Assembly (NCBI RefSeq): GCF_019599405.1
Contig: NZ_RKLQ01000006.1
Location: 115,832-179,831, forward strand
DNA length: 64,000 nt
DNA from: Haloarcula salinisoli
GTDB lineage: Archaea > Halobacteriota > Halobacteria > Halobacteriales > Haloarculaceae
Reading direction: 5' to 3'
The first letter of the stretch is position 1, and every line of letters begins with the position of its first letter. Below, piece by piece: positions 39,801-48,518 of this stretch. Below the pieces are notes generated by a model. It was not told the origin of the DNA. It did no database searches and saw nothing but the letters and a program-made list of their open reading frames with translations. A program made the translations under genes and the position numbers.

Positions 39801-40181
39801 ATGGACGTGTTCGTCTACGGAACACTCACCGAACCGTCGACCGCCGAGCGTTTGCTGGACCGCTACGAGTTCGACGGGCGGGCAGTACTCCGTGGACTCT
39901 ACCGCGTAGATGGGTCGTATCCGACCCTCGCGCCTGGCGGGCGCTGTGAGGGGCGTCTCCTCTCGACGTCCGAGGTAGCGACGCTCGACCGGTACGAGGG
40001 CGTCGACAGTGGACTCTACGTCCGTCGGTCTCTCCCCGCCGACGACGGCTCCACTGTGGAGTGTTACATCGGCGACCCAGCACAACTCGGCGTCGCCGTT
40101 ACGTGGCCCGGAACAGGGCCCTTCGCCGACCGCGTCGATCGATATCTCGACACCAGTGACGTCGGTGTCACTATTCGGTAA
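39801..40181 (+). CDS. gamma-glutamylcyclotransferase-like protein
   Basis: The 126-aa protein has the AIG2/GGCT fold: VFVYGTLTEPSTAERLL at the start (substrate loop YGTL), GLYRVDGSYPTLAPGGR, and LDRYEGVDSGLYVRRSL holding the conserved catalytic Glu in YEG. It may split gamma-glutamyl or similar bonds. A CATTTATC box lies about 28 nt upstream of ATG 39801. Haloarchaea use gamma-glutamylcysteine as their main thiol, so a role in its turnover is possible. A second, more distant member is encoded at 48519. Confidence 0.82.
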   Translation: MDVFVYGTLTEPSTAERLLDRYEFDGRAVLRGLYRVDGSYPTLAPGGRCEGRLLSTSEVATLDRYEGVDSGLYVRRSLPADDGSTVECYIGDPAQLGVAVTWPGTGPFADRVDRYLDTSDVGVTIR

Positions 40182-40250
40182 TCCCGCAATTTTCGCTCAC
40201 CGCAGACAGTTACTATCTCATTCGGTACAGTCGTCTGTAACAGACGACTG

Positions 40251-40478
40251 TTACAACGAGTGACCGTCGCCACAGTTCGGGCAGTACAATATCCCGTCCT
40301 TGATGAGCAACAGCGACTTCTCGCATTTGCTGCAGCGGCTGGAGAGTGATACGCCGTCGATCTCGTCGGTTACGGCGGCCAGCGTCGTCTCCATACAGTC
40401 GAGGCGCTGCTCCGCTCTGAGGACGCGCTTCGCGAGTTCTTGTTCCGACAGCGACTCGGCCATTGTCTGTCCATCCAT
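40251..40478 (-). CDS. small zinc-ribbon protein with helical N-terminus (75 aa)
   Basis: Residues 15-45 form a probable helix or coiled coil (SEQELAKRVLRAEQRLDCME). A zinc ribbon follows with C-S-K-C near 50 and C-P-N-C near 68. ATG 40463 (MAESLSEQ) is an equally good start and would give 70 residues. A role as a dimeric small DNA- or RNA-binding protein is a guess. It is separate from its neighbours. Confidence 0.68.
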   Translation of the reverse strand: MDGQTMAESLSEQELAKRVLRAEQRLDCMETTLAAVTDEIDGVSLSSRCSKCEKSLLLIKDGILYCPNCGDGHSL

Positions 40479-40678
40479 GGAGACGTGTACACTCTTCCAA
40501 CAGATAGACCCAGTACCTTATCTTTGCACATGGTAACTATACGGAGCGCTCACGTGGGAATATGATGACACCGATGGATAAACAGTCGGTAAAATGACAG
40601 TGACAACGGTCTGGATGCTCGGAGTGGCGGGTCTGGTCAGGCGGGTACTCCTGACCTCGGCCGTCCGTACTGGGCGGG

Positions 40679-41080
40679 TTAGTCGAGTTTCCGTTCTGCC
40701 TCGTCCACCGTCGTCGCTGTTTTACCCTCGTATCCTGCCTGCCGGGACCGCCGCTGGAACGCGTTCTCGGTGACTGCGCTGGTCTCCTCAGCGACGACCC
40801 GGACCACATCGGCGACACCCATCTCCTTCAGCCTGACCTGGGCTTCTTGAATGGGCTTTGCGGCCTCGGGCGAGGGCGGCGTGAACTCGGAGATATCGTT
40901 GATGATGCGAAAGCCGTCCTCGAGGCTCTCGGCAGCGTCGATGGTCTCGTCGGCGGCGGTCTGCATCTCATCTGCTGTCAGTGTGCCGCTGAACTCCAGA
41001 TACAGCGTGTTGGCGTTCGTATCCGGACGGATTTCGTAGCTCGCGTCGGCGTTTTGGCCCGACTTGGAGATTGTCGACAT
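40679..41080 (-). CDS. STAS/SpoIIAA-like domain protein
   Basis: I start this 133-aa protein at ATG 41080, since a TTATAAGG box (41110-41117) predicts transcription near 41087. It reads SYEIRPDTNANTLYLEFSG, then a long helix (EMQTAADETIDAAESLEDG), then FRIINDISEFTPPSPEA and VRVVAEETSAVTENAFQRR. The strand-helix pattern is like STAS or SpoIIAA-like proteins that bind lipids or act in signalling. There are no enzyme residues. The upstream cytochrome P450 gene is on the same strand but starts far away. Confidence 0.68.
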   Translation of the reverse strand: MSTISKSGQNADASYEIRPDTNANTLYLEFSGTLTADEMQTAADETIDAAESLEDGFRIINDISEFTPPSPEAAKPIQEAQVRLKEMGVADVVRVVAEETSAVTENAFQRRSRQAGYEGKTATTVDEAERKLD

Positions 41081-41195
41081 TGAACTATGAATATTCATGG
41101 GGCGAGACCTTATAATGGTCATACCTACACGGGGCAGTGGCCAGATTGTAACGGCCGGGTAGACCGGTGCTATCACCGCAGACGAGTTGTGACCG

Positions 41196-42524
41196 TCACT
41201 CCCGATGGGGAGCGTCGACGGCCAGCTCCTCGTCGACTGACAGCGTGGGGCCGGCCGAAACCGACAGCGACCCCACGAGGTCGAGCCGGCGGGACTGACA
41301 GACGACGGCGACGACGAGTCTGAGCACCTGGTCGGCCAGTCGCGCGCCGAGACAGTAGCGCTGCCCGCCCCCGTAGGGGACGTAAGCGTATTCGGGGCCC
41401 GTTCGGTCGGCGCGGCCGCCTTCGCTATCGAGCCACCGCCCGGGGCGAAACGCCGACGGGTCGTCCCAGAATCGTTCGTCTCGGTGGAGGACCCACGGCG
41501 GCAGGACGACGATGGTCCCCGGGTCGACACGGTACCCGCCCAGTGTGACGGCAGTCCTCGGCTCACGGAAGAGCAGGTACTGGGGCGGATACAGCCGCAG
41601 GCTCTCGCGGACGATACCATCGAGGGTGGGCAACTCCTGGAGGTCCGCCGGCGTCGGCGTTCGCCCGTCCAGCTGGGTGTCCAGTTCCCGGTGGAGACGC
41701 GCCTGGACGTCGGGGTGCTCGGCCAGGAGGCCGAGCGTACACGCGAGGGCTGTCGCCGTCGAATCGAACCCCGCAAAGAGGAAGGCAATGAGTTCGTCAC
41801 GGACCGTCTCCGGCGGGAGGTCGGCCGCGAGCATCGTCGCGAGGAGGTCCGTCCCGGGCTGGTCGGCAGCTGCCCGCCGGGCGACGGTCTCGTCGAGCCG
41901 GTCGTGAAGCGTCGCGACGGCCCGCCGGAACCGTCGGTTCGTCGGTGTCGGGACCCACTCCGGCAGGTACGTCGAGACGGACTGCATATCCATCCGCGAG
42001 AGGATATCGTCGGCAGCCTCGTGGATCGGCGTGTCCTGGCCCCGGAGGTCCAGGCCGAACAGCGCTCTGGCGAGGAGTGCGAGTGAGAGGTCTCTCGCGT
42101 GCTCCGCCAGCGCCACGGGTCGGTCAGTCGGCCAGGAGTCGACCATCTCGGTCGCGTACTCGGTGGTGTGTGACCCCATCGCCGCGACGTGCTCGCTCGT
42201 GAATCCGGTCTGTAGCAGTTGCCGGCGCTCACGCCAGGCATCCCCTTCTAAGAGAACGAGGCTGCCGCCCTGCAGCGTGCCCAGCCGCTCACGGACGATT
42301 TCCGCTTTACGGTAGTCGGCGGCGTCGGTGGCGAGCACCCGCTGGACGGCGCTGGGGTCGGTGACCAGACAGACGCTGCGACCGGCGATACGGAGCCGGA
42401 CTATCGGTTCCTCGGCCTGTCCCCACCCATCCAGCGAACCCAGTGGGTCACGGAGGAAGTCGATGCTGTGGCCGACGACCGGGCGGGCGCCGGGGGCCAG
42501 GGGCGGCCGCGAAGCGCTGGTCAC
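41196..42524 (-). CDS. cytochrome P450
   Basis: The 442-aa P450 starts at GTG 42524. The I-helix oxygen-binding motif is AFLFAGFDSTATAL near residue 243. The ExxR pair is in VRESLRLYPP near 300. The heme loop is YVPYGGGQRYCLGARLA near 385, where the usual Phe two residues before Gly is replaced by Tyr; Cys392 should ligate the heme. A proline/glycine-rich N-terminus replaces a membrane anchor, so it is probably soluble. The sequence resembles bacterial class P450s that hydroxylate fatty acids or terpenoids. No ferredoxin reductase gene is near. The substrate is unknown. Confidence 0.9.
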   Translation of the reverse strand: MTSASRPPLAPGARPVVGHSIDFLRDPLGSLDGWGQAEEPIVRLRIAGRSVCLVTDPSAVQRVLATDAADYRKAEIVRERLGTLQGGSLVLLEGDAWRERRQLLQTGFTSEHVAAMGSHTTEYATEMVDSWPTDRPVALAEHARDLSLALLARALFGLDLRGQDTPIHEAADDILSRMDMQSVSTYLPEWVPTPTNRRFRRAVATLHDRLDETVARRAAADQPGTDLLATMLAADLPPETVRDELIAFLFAGFDSTATALACTLGLLAEHPDVQARLHRELDTQLDGRTPTPADLQELPTLDGIVRESLRLYPPQYLLFREPRTAVTLGGYRVDPGTIVVLPPWVLHRDERFWDDPSAFRPGRWLDSEGGRADRTGPEYAYVPYGGGQRYCLGARLADQVLRLVVAVVCQSRRLDLVGSLSVSAGPTLSVDEELAVDAPHRE

Positions 42525-42755
42525 GTCCGGTTCCCCGGACGCTGGTCACCTGACAGTTCCGGTCGCCGTTCTGACTGGCGACCGGGGGGTCCAGTCCCCG
42601 ACTGCCAAGACCGTTGGCCCCGCTGGGAAAAAAGTTTCATCTGACCAACTCTTATGCTGTTGCAAGATGCACTCCCCACGTCTGTGTCATGTGAGAGCCG
42701 CGAATCTGCCGGTAGAAATCGGGCGAGACCCGTTGAGAGGTATGGTTCTGCGCTG

Positions 42756-43208
42756 ATGGTAAGCCCCGTTCGCGTTGACGCAGCGGTCGATTTGGCCTAC
42801 GGCGCACTCATACTGCTCGCGATAGTCCTCATCGCCACCGTCGAGTTCGGCATCGGCATCGCGTTCGGCGTCGGTGTGTTCTCGGCGTACGTCCTCCACG
42901 TCGTCTGGAAGATGGCCCGCTTCGATCCGGACTGGATGCGGAGCGCCGTCGAGGACGCCGTCGACGACTCCGTCGAGCGGGTGATGGACGAGCAGGTCGG
43001 CGAACAGGTCGAGGACTCCATGGAACAGGTGGTGGACGGCACTGTCGAGCAAGTGGTCGACGAACGTGTCGGTCAGCAGGTCGACGAGACCATCGGCGAC
43101 CAGCTCGATTCCGTCGAGGCGCGGGTCGAGGCGGTCGACGAGCGTCTCGACAGCGTCGGGTCTGATTCGGAGGTGACCGGGCCCGCCGACGAACGCCGGG
43201 ACCGGTGA
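42756..43208 (+). CDS. membrane protein with an amphipathic repeat domain
   Basis: The 150-aa protein has two hydrophobic helices close together (residues 10-50). They are followed by heptad-like repeats of Val/Glu/Asp/Gln (DDSVERVMDEQVGEQVEDSM and so on to residue 125). This pattern predicts a long acidic coiled coil or amphipathic helix lying in the cytoplasm. Repeats of about 11 residues, seen as EQV-xxxxV, recall lipid-surface helices. It is not related to a family I know. It is 12 nt from the end of the UspA gene on the other strand. Confidence 0.62.
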   Translation: MVSPVRVDAAVDLAYGALILLAIVLIATVEFGIGIAFGVGVFSAYVLHVVWKMARFDPDWMRSAVEDAVDDSVERVMDEQVGEQVEDSMEQVVDGTVEQVVDERVGQQVDETIGDQLDSVEARVEAVDERLDSVGSDSEVTGPADERRDR

Positions 43209-43220
43209 GCCCTGCGACGG

Positions 43221-43649
43221 TCAGCGAACGATAGTTACCGGCACCGAGGCGCGTCGGACCACGGTTCCCGCGACGTTACCGACCAGGAACCGGTGGCTCG
43301 CCCGGTTCCAGTCGGCGCCGTGGCTCCCCAGTACCACGGTGTCGTAGTTGTCGGCGCGGTCGAGGATGTTCCGGGCCGGGTGACCCACGCCGACGACTGT
43401 GTCGACCTCGCGGTCGTGGTCGGCCGCACGTTTTCTGACGCGTTCGAAGACTGGCTCGGCCCGCTCCCGAGCGGCGTCGTCCAGGTCGTCCTCTAGGGCG
43501 AGCCCGGCGGCCTGTCCCATCAGCATCGAGGGGACGCCGACGACGTGCAACACGGTGACCTCCGCGTCTGGAAAGTTCTCGAGCGCGTACGCGAGCGCTT
43601 TCCCGGCCGGCTCCGAATCGTCCATCGGGACGAGTATCCGCGAGAGCAT
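43221..43649 (-). CDS. universal stress protein (UspA family)
   Basis: The 142-aa UspA domain starts at ATG 43649, with ILVPMDDSEPAGKALAYALE. The ATP-binding loops are VGVGHPARNI and the late GSHGADWNRASHRFLVGNVA, followed by VPVTIVR. It probably binds ATP. It lies 35 nt after a PiT phosphate transporter on the same strand, and many haloarchaeal Usp genes sit beside transporters, where they may modulate them. The starting point at ATG 43649 is the only one that keeps the domain complete without an Arg/Pro-rich extension. Confidence 0.9.
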   Translation of the reverse strand: MLSRILVPMDDSEPAGKALAYALENFPDAEVTVLHVVGVPSMLMGQAAGLALEDDLDDAARERAEPVFERVRKRAADHDREVDTVVGVGHPARNILDRADNYDTVVLGSHGADWNRASHRFLVGNVAGTVVRRASVPVTIVR

Positions 43650-43683
43650 ATCTGGGGTATGGCTCGTAGATATAAATTTACTG

Positions 43684-44859
43684 TCACGCGACGCCGGGGA
43701 CCACCAGAAAGAACACGTACGCCAGCGCTGTCGACATCGTCGGTCCGATGACCCACATGGAGACGTACTTGATGACGGCCCGGGGGTTGAACAGTTCTCT
43801 GGCGTCGAGCACTGGCTGTGGCTCGGGCTCGCCGATGGGCGCCGCGGCCTTCCCGGGCGCGGTATCGGCCGTGATGGCTCCCGGCGCGATTTCGTGGTCG
43901 GCTGTGTCGCGGGTGACGGCGCCACGGACGGTGATCGGTCGGGTGGCCCGCCCCCAGCCGATTCCGACGATTGTCATCACCGTCGCCATCACGAGGCTGA
44001 TGGGGATGCCGATCCAGGAGAGCAGCGTGGTGATTGTCGAAGCGGTCACCATGACGAAAAGGGCTGCGAGCAGCGGAATCTCGCTCAGCTCGCCGCCGAC
44101 GGAGGTCATCGTCCGTCGCGCGATGGTGAACCCGCCCAGCCCGATGGCCACCGTCGCGATGAGGATGCCGACATCTATCTCGAGACTGCCACCACTGACC
44201 AGCGGTGCGGCCGCGTTGGGCACGTTGCTCGCGCCGGCACTGAAGGCCATGTAACACCCGATGGTGAGGACGACGAGTGTCGTCACCAGTTCTCGGACGG
44301 TCGTGTTCGGACCGAGTGCGGGTCGGGGCAGCCTCCCCTCGCGGTCGAGGACGAGCAACGGTCCGCGGGACTTCTCGATTTGGACGCGACGGTCGATGAC
44401 TGGGTAGACGTATCGGCCGACCGTCACGCCGATCCAGAATCCGAGGACCGGTGTCACGACCCACCACGAGATTATCTCGACGATGGTCCGGTAGTTCAGC
44501 GTGTCGGTCGCCAGTCCCAGCCCGGCGATGGCACCGACGGTAGTCATCGACGTCGGCACCGGCACCCCGAAGATGTTGGCGACGAGGATGCCAAGCCCGA
44601 TGAAAAAGAGGACCGCTACACCCGCCGACAGCGAGAGCTCCATCGTGATGATGCCCTCGCTGAGCGTCGTCATAACGTTCCGGCCCACGGTCCAGCCGCC
44701 GAGGAAAACGAACACCGTCATCACCGCCGCAGCTGTCGATTTGCGCACGATTCCTGCGCCAACCGAGGGCCCCCACGTTATCCCCGTGGAAGAGCCCCCG
44801 ATGTTGAAACCGACGAACACCGCGGCGACGACACCGATTGCCAGGAGGTACTCGACCAT
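43684..44859 (-). CDS. PiT family inorganic phosphate transporter, copy 1
   Basis: The 391-aa permease has two PiT signature halves: GFNIGGSSTGITWGPSVGAG near residue 17 and YMAFSAGASNVPNAAAPLV near 208. About nine helices are visible. A hydrophilic loop (about 305-355) holds PIGEPEPQPVLDARELFNP. It moves phosphate with H+ or Na+. A TATTTTATC box 30 nt upstream supports ATG 44859. The UspA gene follows after 35 nt. A second copy is at 57518 and a decayed fragment of a third at 53172. Confidence 0.92.
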   Translation of the reverse strand: MVEYLLAIGVVAAVFVGFNIGGSSTGITWGPSVGAGIVRKSTAAAVMTVFVFLGGWTVGRNVMTTLSEGIITMELSLSAGVAVLFFIGLGILVANIFGVPVPTSMTTVGAIAGLGLATDTLNYRTIVEIISWWVVTPVLGFWIGVTVGRYVYPVIDRRVQIEKSRGPLLVLDREGRLPRPALGPNTTVRELVTTLVVLTIGCYMAFSAGASNVPNAAAPLVSGGSLEIDVGILIATVAIGLGGFTIARRTMTSVGGELSEIPLLAALFVMVTASTITTLLSWIGIPISLVMATVMTIVGIGWGRATRPITVRGAVTRDTADHEIAPGAITADTAPGKAAAPIGEPEPQPVLDARELFNPRAVIKYVSMWVIGPTMSTALAYVFFLVVPGVA

Positions 44860-45185
44860 CTGTCAGACTAGGCGGTGCGGGACGGGATAAAATATAGCAC
44901 AGCTGACTAGTTACTCGGGCGGATTCGATATCGCGGTCAAACGGTCCGGGGACACTGTGGGGCCTGGTCCCGTGCGACGGGTGGCGTCACGGAGAACACA
45001 TGGCTTGTCCCGTCGTGGGACCGTTGCCCTTGTCGTCCCTGGGAAAGCGGTGGTGATAATCCTGCTTCTGTCGGGTACGTACCAGCTGCTCGGGCTGCCT
45101 AATGTCGGTGATGGCTCCCGGGTCCCGGCAATCGCCTCCGGCCACAGGCGGCAGTGTTTTGCGCCACGGGCACCGACGGACGAGC
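44860..45185. other. intergenic region, 326 nt
   Basis: It holds the PiT promoter (TATTTTATC on the minus strand near 44889) and, near its right end, the TGTTTTGC box of the small zinc-ribbon gene at 45186. The open frames in between are Arg/Gly-rich and have no recognisable domain. I see nothing else. Confidence 0.5.
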
Positions 45186-45344
45186 GTGACTGGACTGCGA
45201 TTTCTGGCCTGTGACCGATGTGGGACGGTCCACGCGGAGCCGCTCCTCCCGAGCCGGTGTCGCCACTGTCGTGCCGACGGGCTTGTCGATATCACCGACC
45301 GCGTGCAGGACGACCGATACTTTACCCGACCGAAACGGTCCTGA
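45186..45344 (+). CDS. small zinc-ribbon protein (52 aa)
   Basis: A GTG start at 45186 gives a 52-residue protein with two knuckles, C-D-R-C at residues 9-12 and C-R-H-C near 29-32. It starts MTGLRFLACDRCGTVHAEPL and ends with a basic DDRYFTRPKRS. The TGTTTTGC box about 28 nt upstream suits a leaderless GTG transcript. The compact ribbon with a basic end could bind nucleic acid. Confidence 0.65.
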   Translation: MTGLRFLACDRCGTVHAEPLLPSRCRHCRADGLVDITDRVQDDRYFTRPKRS

Positions 45345-45582
45345 TGCCGGCCGTCTCCGTATGCAGGGCTCTTGTAGACGTCTCGGGGGCCAAACAGCCC
45401 GAAACACTGCGTGATAGCGGAACGGTCGGACCGGTTCGTGACCCCATAGAACACACAGGGAACGGGTCCCACAGGTGCCAGACACAGTGGTGAGGTCCAG
45501 TTCCCGTACCAAACGCAGCACTGTACGATTATGTCTCTTCTGGGGCCGCTACTGCCGCTCCTGGCGGTTTGATGAAATGAGT

Positions 45583-45603
45583 GGCTGGCAACGGTTGCCA
45601 GCC
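45583..45603. repeat. perfect 10-bp palindrome with a 1-nt centre
   Basis: The arms GGCTGGCAAC and GTTGCCAGCC are exact reverse complements around a single G. An RNA copy would form a tight hairpin. It lies in DNA without genes, 239 nt after the small zinc-ribbon gene, so it is too far to be its simple terminator. Confidence 0.8.
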
Positions 45604-45956
45604 GAGTAGGGTGCCTCTGACAGCCTGCTTTGTACGGCGGTTATTTTCAGGCCTATAGACACATAAACGTTCCAGTAACCCACGTGTCACTTTATAATTC
45701 AGGACTCAACATCGTGAGCGACTCTCTTTAGGTGTCCCAGACTGGTAGCCTTGGTCTTCCGCGGATGGGGCGAGCGTGACCAGTGCCCGCCCCGAGACGA
45801 CGGGCCCGGCCCATCCGTATAGAGTTAGCAGACACTTTGGACGATACTGTGGGCGATGAACCCGGGCCCGTCAGGGGGAAAGGTTCCCGAGAGTATGATG
45901 GTTTTGCCTGTATTATCATGCTATTTGGCTTCAGGGACGACCCGCTGTCGCGGCCA

Positions 45957-45997
45957 GCTAACCAACACTTCGAAGGTGTACCGCTCCGTTGGTTAGC
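45957..45997. repeat. perfect 10-bp inverted repeat just before a start codon
   Basis: GCTAACCAAC (45957-45966) and GTTGGTTAGC (45988-45997) are exact reverse complements across a 21-nt spacer, and end 2 nt before ATG 46000. The spacer holds a second near-palindrome, CTTCGAAG. The sequence is similar to the repeat at 62422 (AACCAAC, then GGTGTA, then GTTGGTT). Confidence 0.8.
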
Positions 45998-45999
45998 GT

Positions 46000-46356
46000 A
46001 TGACCGACCGCTCACAGGCATCCCAGGCCCGTGACCACCTGGAACGGATCGACGTCGGCGGCGACGCGGAACTGGCAGCGCTTCGAGCGACAGCCGTAGA
46101 CGCCGTGGACGAACTCATCGACCATATCGAGGCGAGTAGCGAGGACCCGGCGTCCGTCGAACCGGATACGCCGGAGTCGTGGGAGGAACGGGAGTGGGAG
46201 GACTCGGTCGAGTCCGCCCGTGAGAAAGCCGGCATCGCCGCGTCGAAGGGGACACTTACAACGAAGACGATCAACGGCCGCGACTACTACTATCTCCAGT
46301 GGCGCGACGGGGACAAAGTCAGGAGTCAGTACGTCGCGCCGGTCGATCCCGCCTGA
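46000..46356 (+). CDS. conserved hypothetical protein (118 aa)
   Basis: The protein has a helical N-terminal half (residues 8-45, AALRATAVDAVDELIDHIEA), an acidic middle, and a C-terminal beta part, TLTTKTINGRDYYYLQWRDG and VRSQYVAPVDP. The last segment is like the short domain found in haloarchaeal and bacterial proteins that handle phage or plasmid DNA, but I cannot assign it. Start ATG 46000 is fixed by the inverted repeat just before it. The gene is not obviously linked to the CBS gene that follows. Confidence 0.68.
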   Translation: MTDRSQASQARDHLERIDVGGDAELAALRATAVDAVDELIDHIEASSEDPASVEPDTPESWEEREWEDSVESAREKAGIAASKGTLTTKTINGRDYYYLQWRDGDKVRSQYVAPVDPA

Positions 46357-46451
46357 CGGCCGGGTGGTACAGGCACGACGGGCCCCGTGACGGCATCTCA
46401 CCCACCGTAGCCGTCTCAAAATTCTTGTAGCTGTCTGTATAACGATAGCAT

Positions 46452-46835
46452 ATGACAGGCCAACTGGTCGCTGACGTGATGACCAGCCCAGTGTTGACTG
46501 TCTCGGCCACCGACCCGACCAGCGACGTCGCCAGAGCCATGGCTCGCGAGGACATCAAGTCGGTCGTCGTCATCACCGAGGACTGCAGCGTCGAGGGTAT
46601 CTTCACCGCGACCGATTACATGGAGCTCGGCGTCGCCGCTTCGCACCCCGAATCGACGACTATCGGCGACTGCATGACGACCAGCGTCGTGACCGTATCG
46701 CCGTCGGACAGCGTGACCGCGGCGGCCGACCAGATGGTCGACCACGACATCAGCCATCTCCCCGTCGTCGGGTCGGACGACCAGGTCACTGGTATTGTCT
46801 CCAGCACCGATCTGACGGTCTGTCTCGCGCCGTAG
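46452..46835 (+). CDS. CBS-pair domain protein (127 aa)
   Basis: Two CBS motifs make up the whole protein: VADVMTSPVLTVSATDPTSD at the start with VVVITEDCSVEGIFTATDY, and IGDCMTTSVVTVSPSDSVTA with LPVVGSDDQVTGIVSSTDL. A CBS pair binds adenosine nucleotides or SAM and acts as a sensor. There is no attached enzyme domain, so it should work with a separate partner. Cys residues in each half (EDCSVEG, GDCMT) are uncommon but not conserved metal sites. Confidence 0.9.
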   Translation: MTGQLVADVMTSPVLTVSATDPTSDVARAMAREDIKSVVVITEDCSVEGIFTATDYMELGVAASHPESTTIGDCMTTSVVTVSPSDSVTAAADQMVDHDISHLPVVGSDDQVTGIVSSTDLTVCLAP

Positions 46836-47650
46836 GCAACCCTCGCGAGCTCGAACAGGGAGGCCACGCCGCCCTCACTCTCCGGGTTGTCGTCTTCAGG
46901 AGCGCCGACAACGGTGGTGGTGCCGCCACTGCCCCGCCGCCCTTCAGCCGCCGCTGGTTCTCCCCGTTCACGGCAGCGAGTTTCGCCCGCTGGTCCCGGC
47001 TGGAGTTTGAAGGCCAGCGACAGACCTGTCGCCACGACCGGGAGATAGGACCATATACACTGCCCTGGAGGGGACTGGATATGGGTCACAGTGGTGTGCC
47101 AGCACCTTCACAGGGTCGGACTGGGTCGTCAAGCGAGCCGCCAGGGAGCTGCTCCCGATGACGGACACACATTGACCATACCGGAACGTTCGGTTCCTTC
47201 TGGAACTCGACGACATCTCGATAGCAGGGTTCGCCACGTGCCGAATTCCGGAGAGCACGACCGACACGCCCAGCGGCCGCCTTCTGAAACGGATCGATCG
47301 GGCCTAGCGGTTGGGTGGCCAGTTACAGCGGCTACAGCGGTTCCCCTCGCTCCGGTCGATACGATCGCGGAGTGTCGCCCACGTTCCCTCGACAGTGTCT
47401 CCGTCAGGGTCGGCGCCACAGCCACGGCTGCCGAGGAGATGCCAGGTGCCTGAGGACTCGGTCTGGGCCGCGTGCATGGGTAGTCGGTCTCAGGTGGACG
47501 GTATAGTTGTGGCGAGGCCGCGACGTAGGGTCGAGTCAGTTCAACTGGACTGTTGGAATATCACCGCTGCCGGCCCGGCAGACGCCCGGGACGACAGGGG
47601 AGTGCCTGTCGCCCACGCCCTTTACCACCCGTGGACGTATAGCTCGGGGT
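46836..47650. other. gene-poor region, 815 nt
   Basis: The first 200 nt (46840-47040) have codon-like G+C periodicity on the minus strand in two frames (pieces such as AAVNGENQRRLKGG and VASLFELARVA), as if a gene had decayed by frameshift, but I cannot name it. The rest has no good frame. The CCTTTACC box near 47622 is the promoter of the gene at 47651. Confidence 0.45.
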
Positions 47651-48496
47651 GTGAAGCAGTGTCCTGAGGCACCGACGCTTGCTGAGACGGGCGAGTTCTC
47701 CGGGCACGTCTGGGTGCAGGAACTCCCGACCGGCGGACAGTTCCGGTTCACAGTCGCCCCCTCCGGGTTCGTGACGTTCGCGACACCCGATGGGTCCTTC
47801 GACGCGGCGGCTTCGGTACCAGCGGCGTTCCGACGTGCGGCCCACCAGATAGCGGCCCAACTGGACCGAGACGCATTGGAGGCTGCAACGGATGCCCCGG
47901 ACGACATCACGTTCTGTGGCATCGCCACCCGGAACGAGGGTGTCGATTACGACTGGGCGGCAGTACCGCCCTTCGTCGGGACAGACGTGTGGTCCGGGCG
48001 GTCGGAAGCGTTCCTGTCACCGGACGCGGCGACCGGCGTCTTCGACCGATTGGGGTTGCCAACACTCCCGGCGGTCGAGAAGGAACAGCCGGCCGCACAT
48101 ATCGACCTGGCCCGGTTCGACGAGTCGGCCGGGTTCCCACCATCGGCGTGGCGTGACGGTCCGGCGGCCGGCGTCTTGATTCGGGATAAGGCCGGGAATC
48201 GAGCCGCGGCGTGGTGTGTCGAACCCGGTGACCCACCGTCGGATGCAGAGCGCCACTCGGCCGCGGAGTTGGCAGCGGCGTACGCGACCACCGACCGTAT
48301 CGAGCAGACCGTTACGGCGATGTCTGGCGATGGGACCTCCGTGACGGTGGACGGAATTCGTGACCGGCTCGTCGCAGACGTTGCTCGCGAGGCGTATGCG
48401 GAGCTTTTCGCGGACGGGGCGTTCATCGCCTCACTCACTGCCTTCGAGTCGGCCGTGGCCGAACGGGTCCAGCGCCACCAGTCTCCCGCCGACTAG
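47651..48496 (+). CDS. RNA-ligase-like protein lacking the catalytic lysine
   Basis: GTG 47651 is the start; a CCTTTACC box is centred 27 nt before it. The 281-aa sequence aligns in my memory with haloarchaeal RNA-ligase-family proteins. ITFCGIATRNEGVDYDWAAV is like motif III, PPFVGTDVWSG like IIIa, and GPAAGVLIRDKAGNRAAAW like motif IV. Where active members have EKxDG the sequence reads ELPTGGQFRF, so the nucleophile lysine is Leu. The motif IV Glu (EGVVIR) is Ala. It is probably not a ligase. It may bind RNA ends or nucleotides. Confidence 0.7.
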   Translation: MKQCPEAPTLAETGEFSGHVWVQELPTGGQFRFTVAPSGFVTFATPDGSFDAAASVPAAFRRAAHQIAAQLDRDALEAATDAPDDITFCGIATRNEGVDYDWAAVPPFVGTDVWSGRSEAFLSPDAATGVFDRLGLPTLPAVEKEQPAAHIDLARFDESAGFPPSAWRDGPAAGVLIRDKAGNRAAAWCVEPGDPPSDAERHSAAELAAAYATTDRIEQTVTAMSGDGTSVTVDGIRDRLVADVAREAYAELFADGAFIASLTAFESAVAERVQRHQSPAD

Positions 48497-48518
48497 GCTC
48501 TTCATCCGTGGCGGCCCG

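Larger units (their letters stand above)
45345..45999. other. gene-poor region, 655 nt, with two strong palindromes
   Basis: No reading frame here looks like a protein; all are Arg/Pro/Ser-rich or contain no domain. The two notable objects are the 21-nt palindrome at 45583 and the inverted repeat at 45957. A+T-rich pieces near 45640-45710 (TTTATAATTC) look like promoters without genes. It might be the remains of a non-autonomous mobile element, but I could not find target duplications. Confidence 0.5.

Noticed and set aside
44957..45214. 85-codon frame before the small zinc-ribbon gene
   Set aside because: It overlaps the start of a better gene, and only one stretch is hydrophobic. No family resemblance.
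45728..46034. Frames in the region before 46000
   Set aside because: Low-complexity composition, overlap with the inverted repeat and no support from promoters.
46616..47089. 157-codon minus frame crossing the CBS gene
   Set aside because: It overlaps a clear CBS protein. Its left part may be a decayed gene, but I could not identify it.
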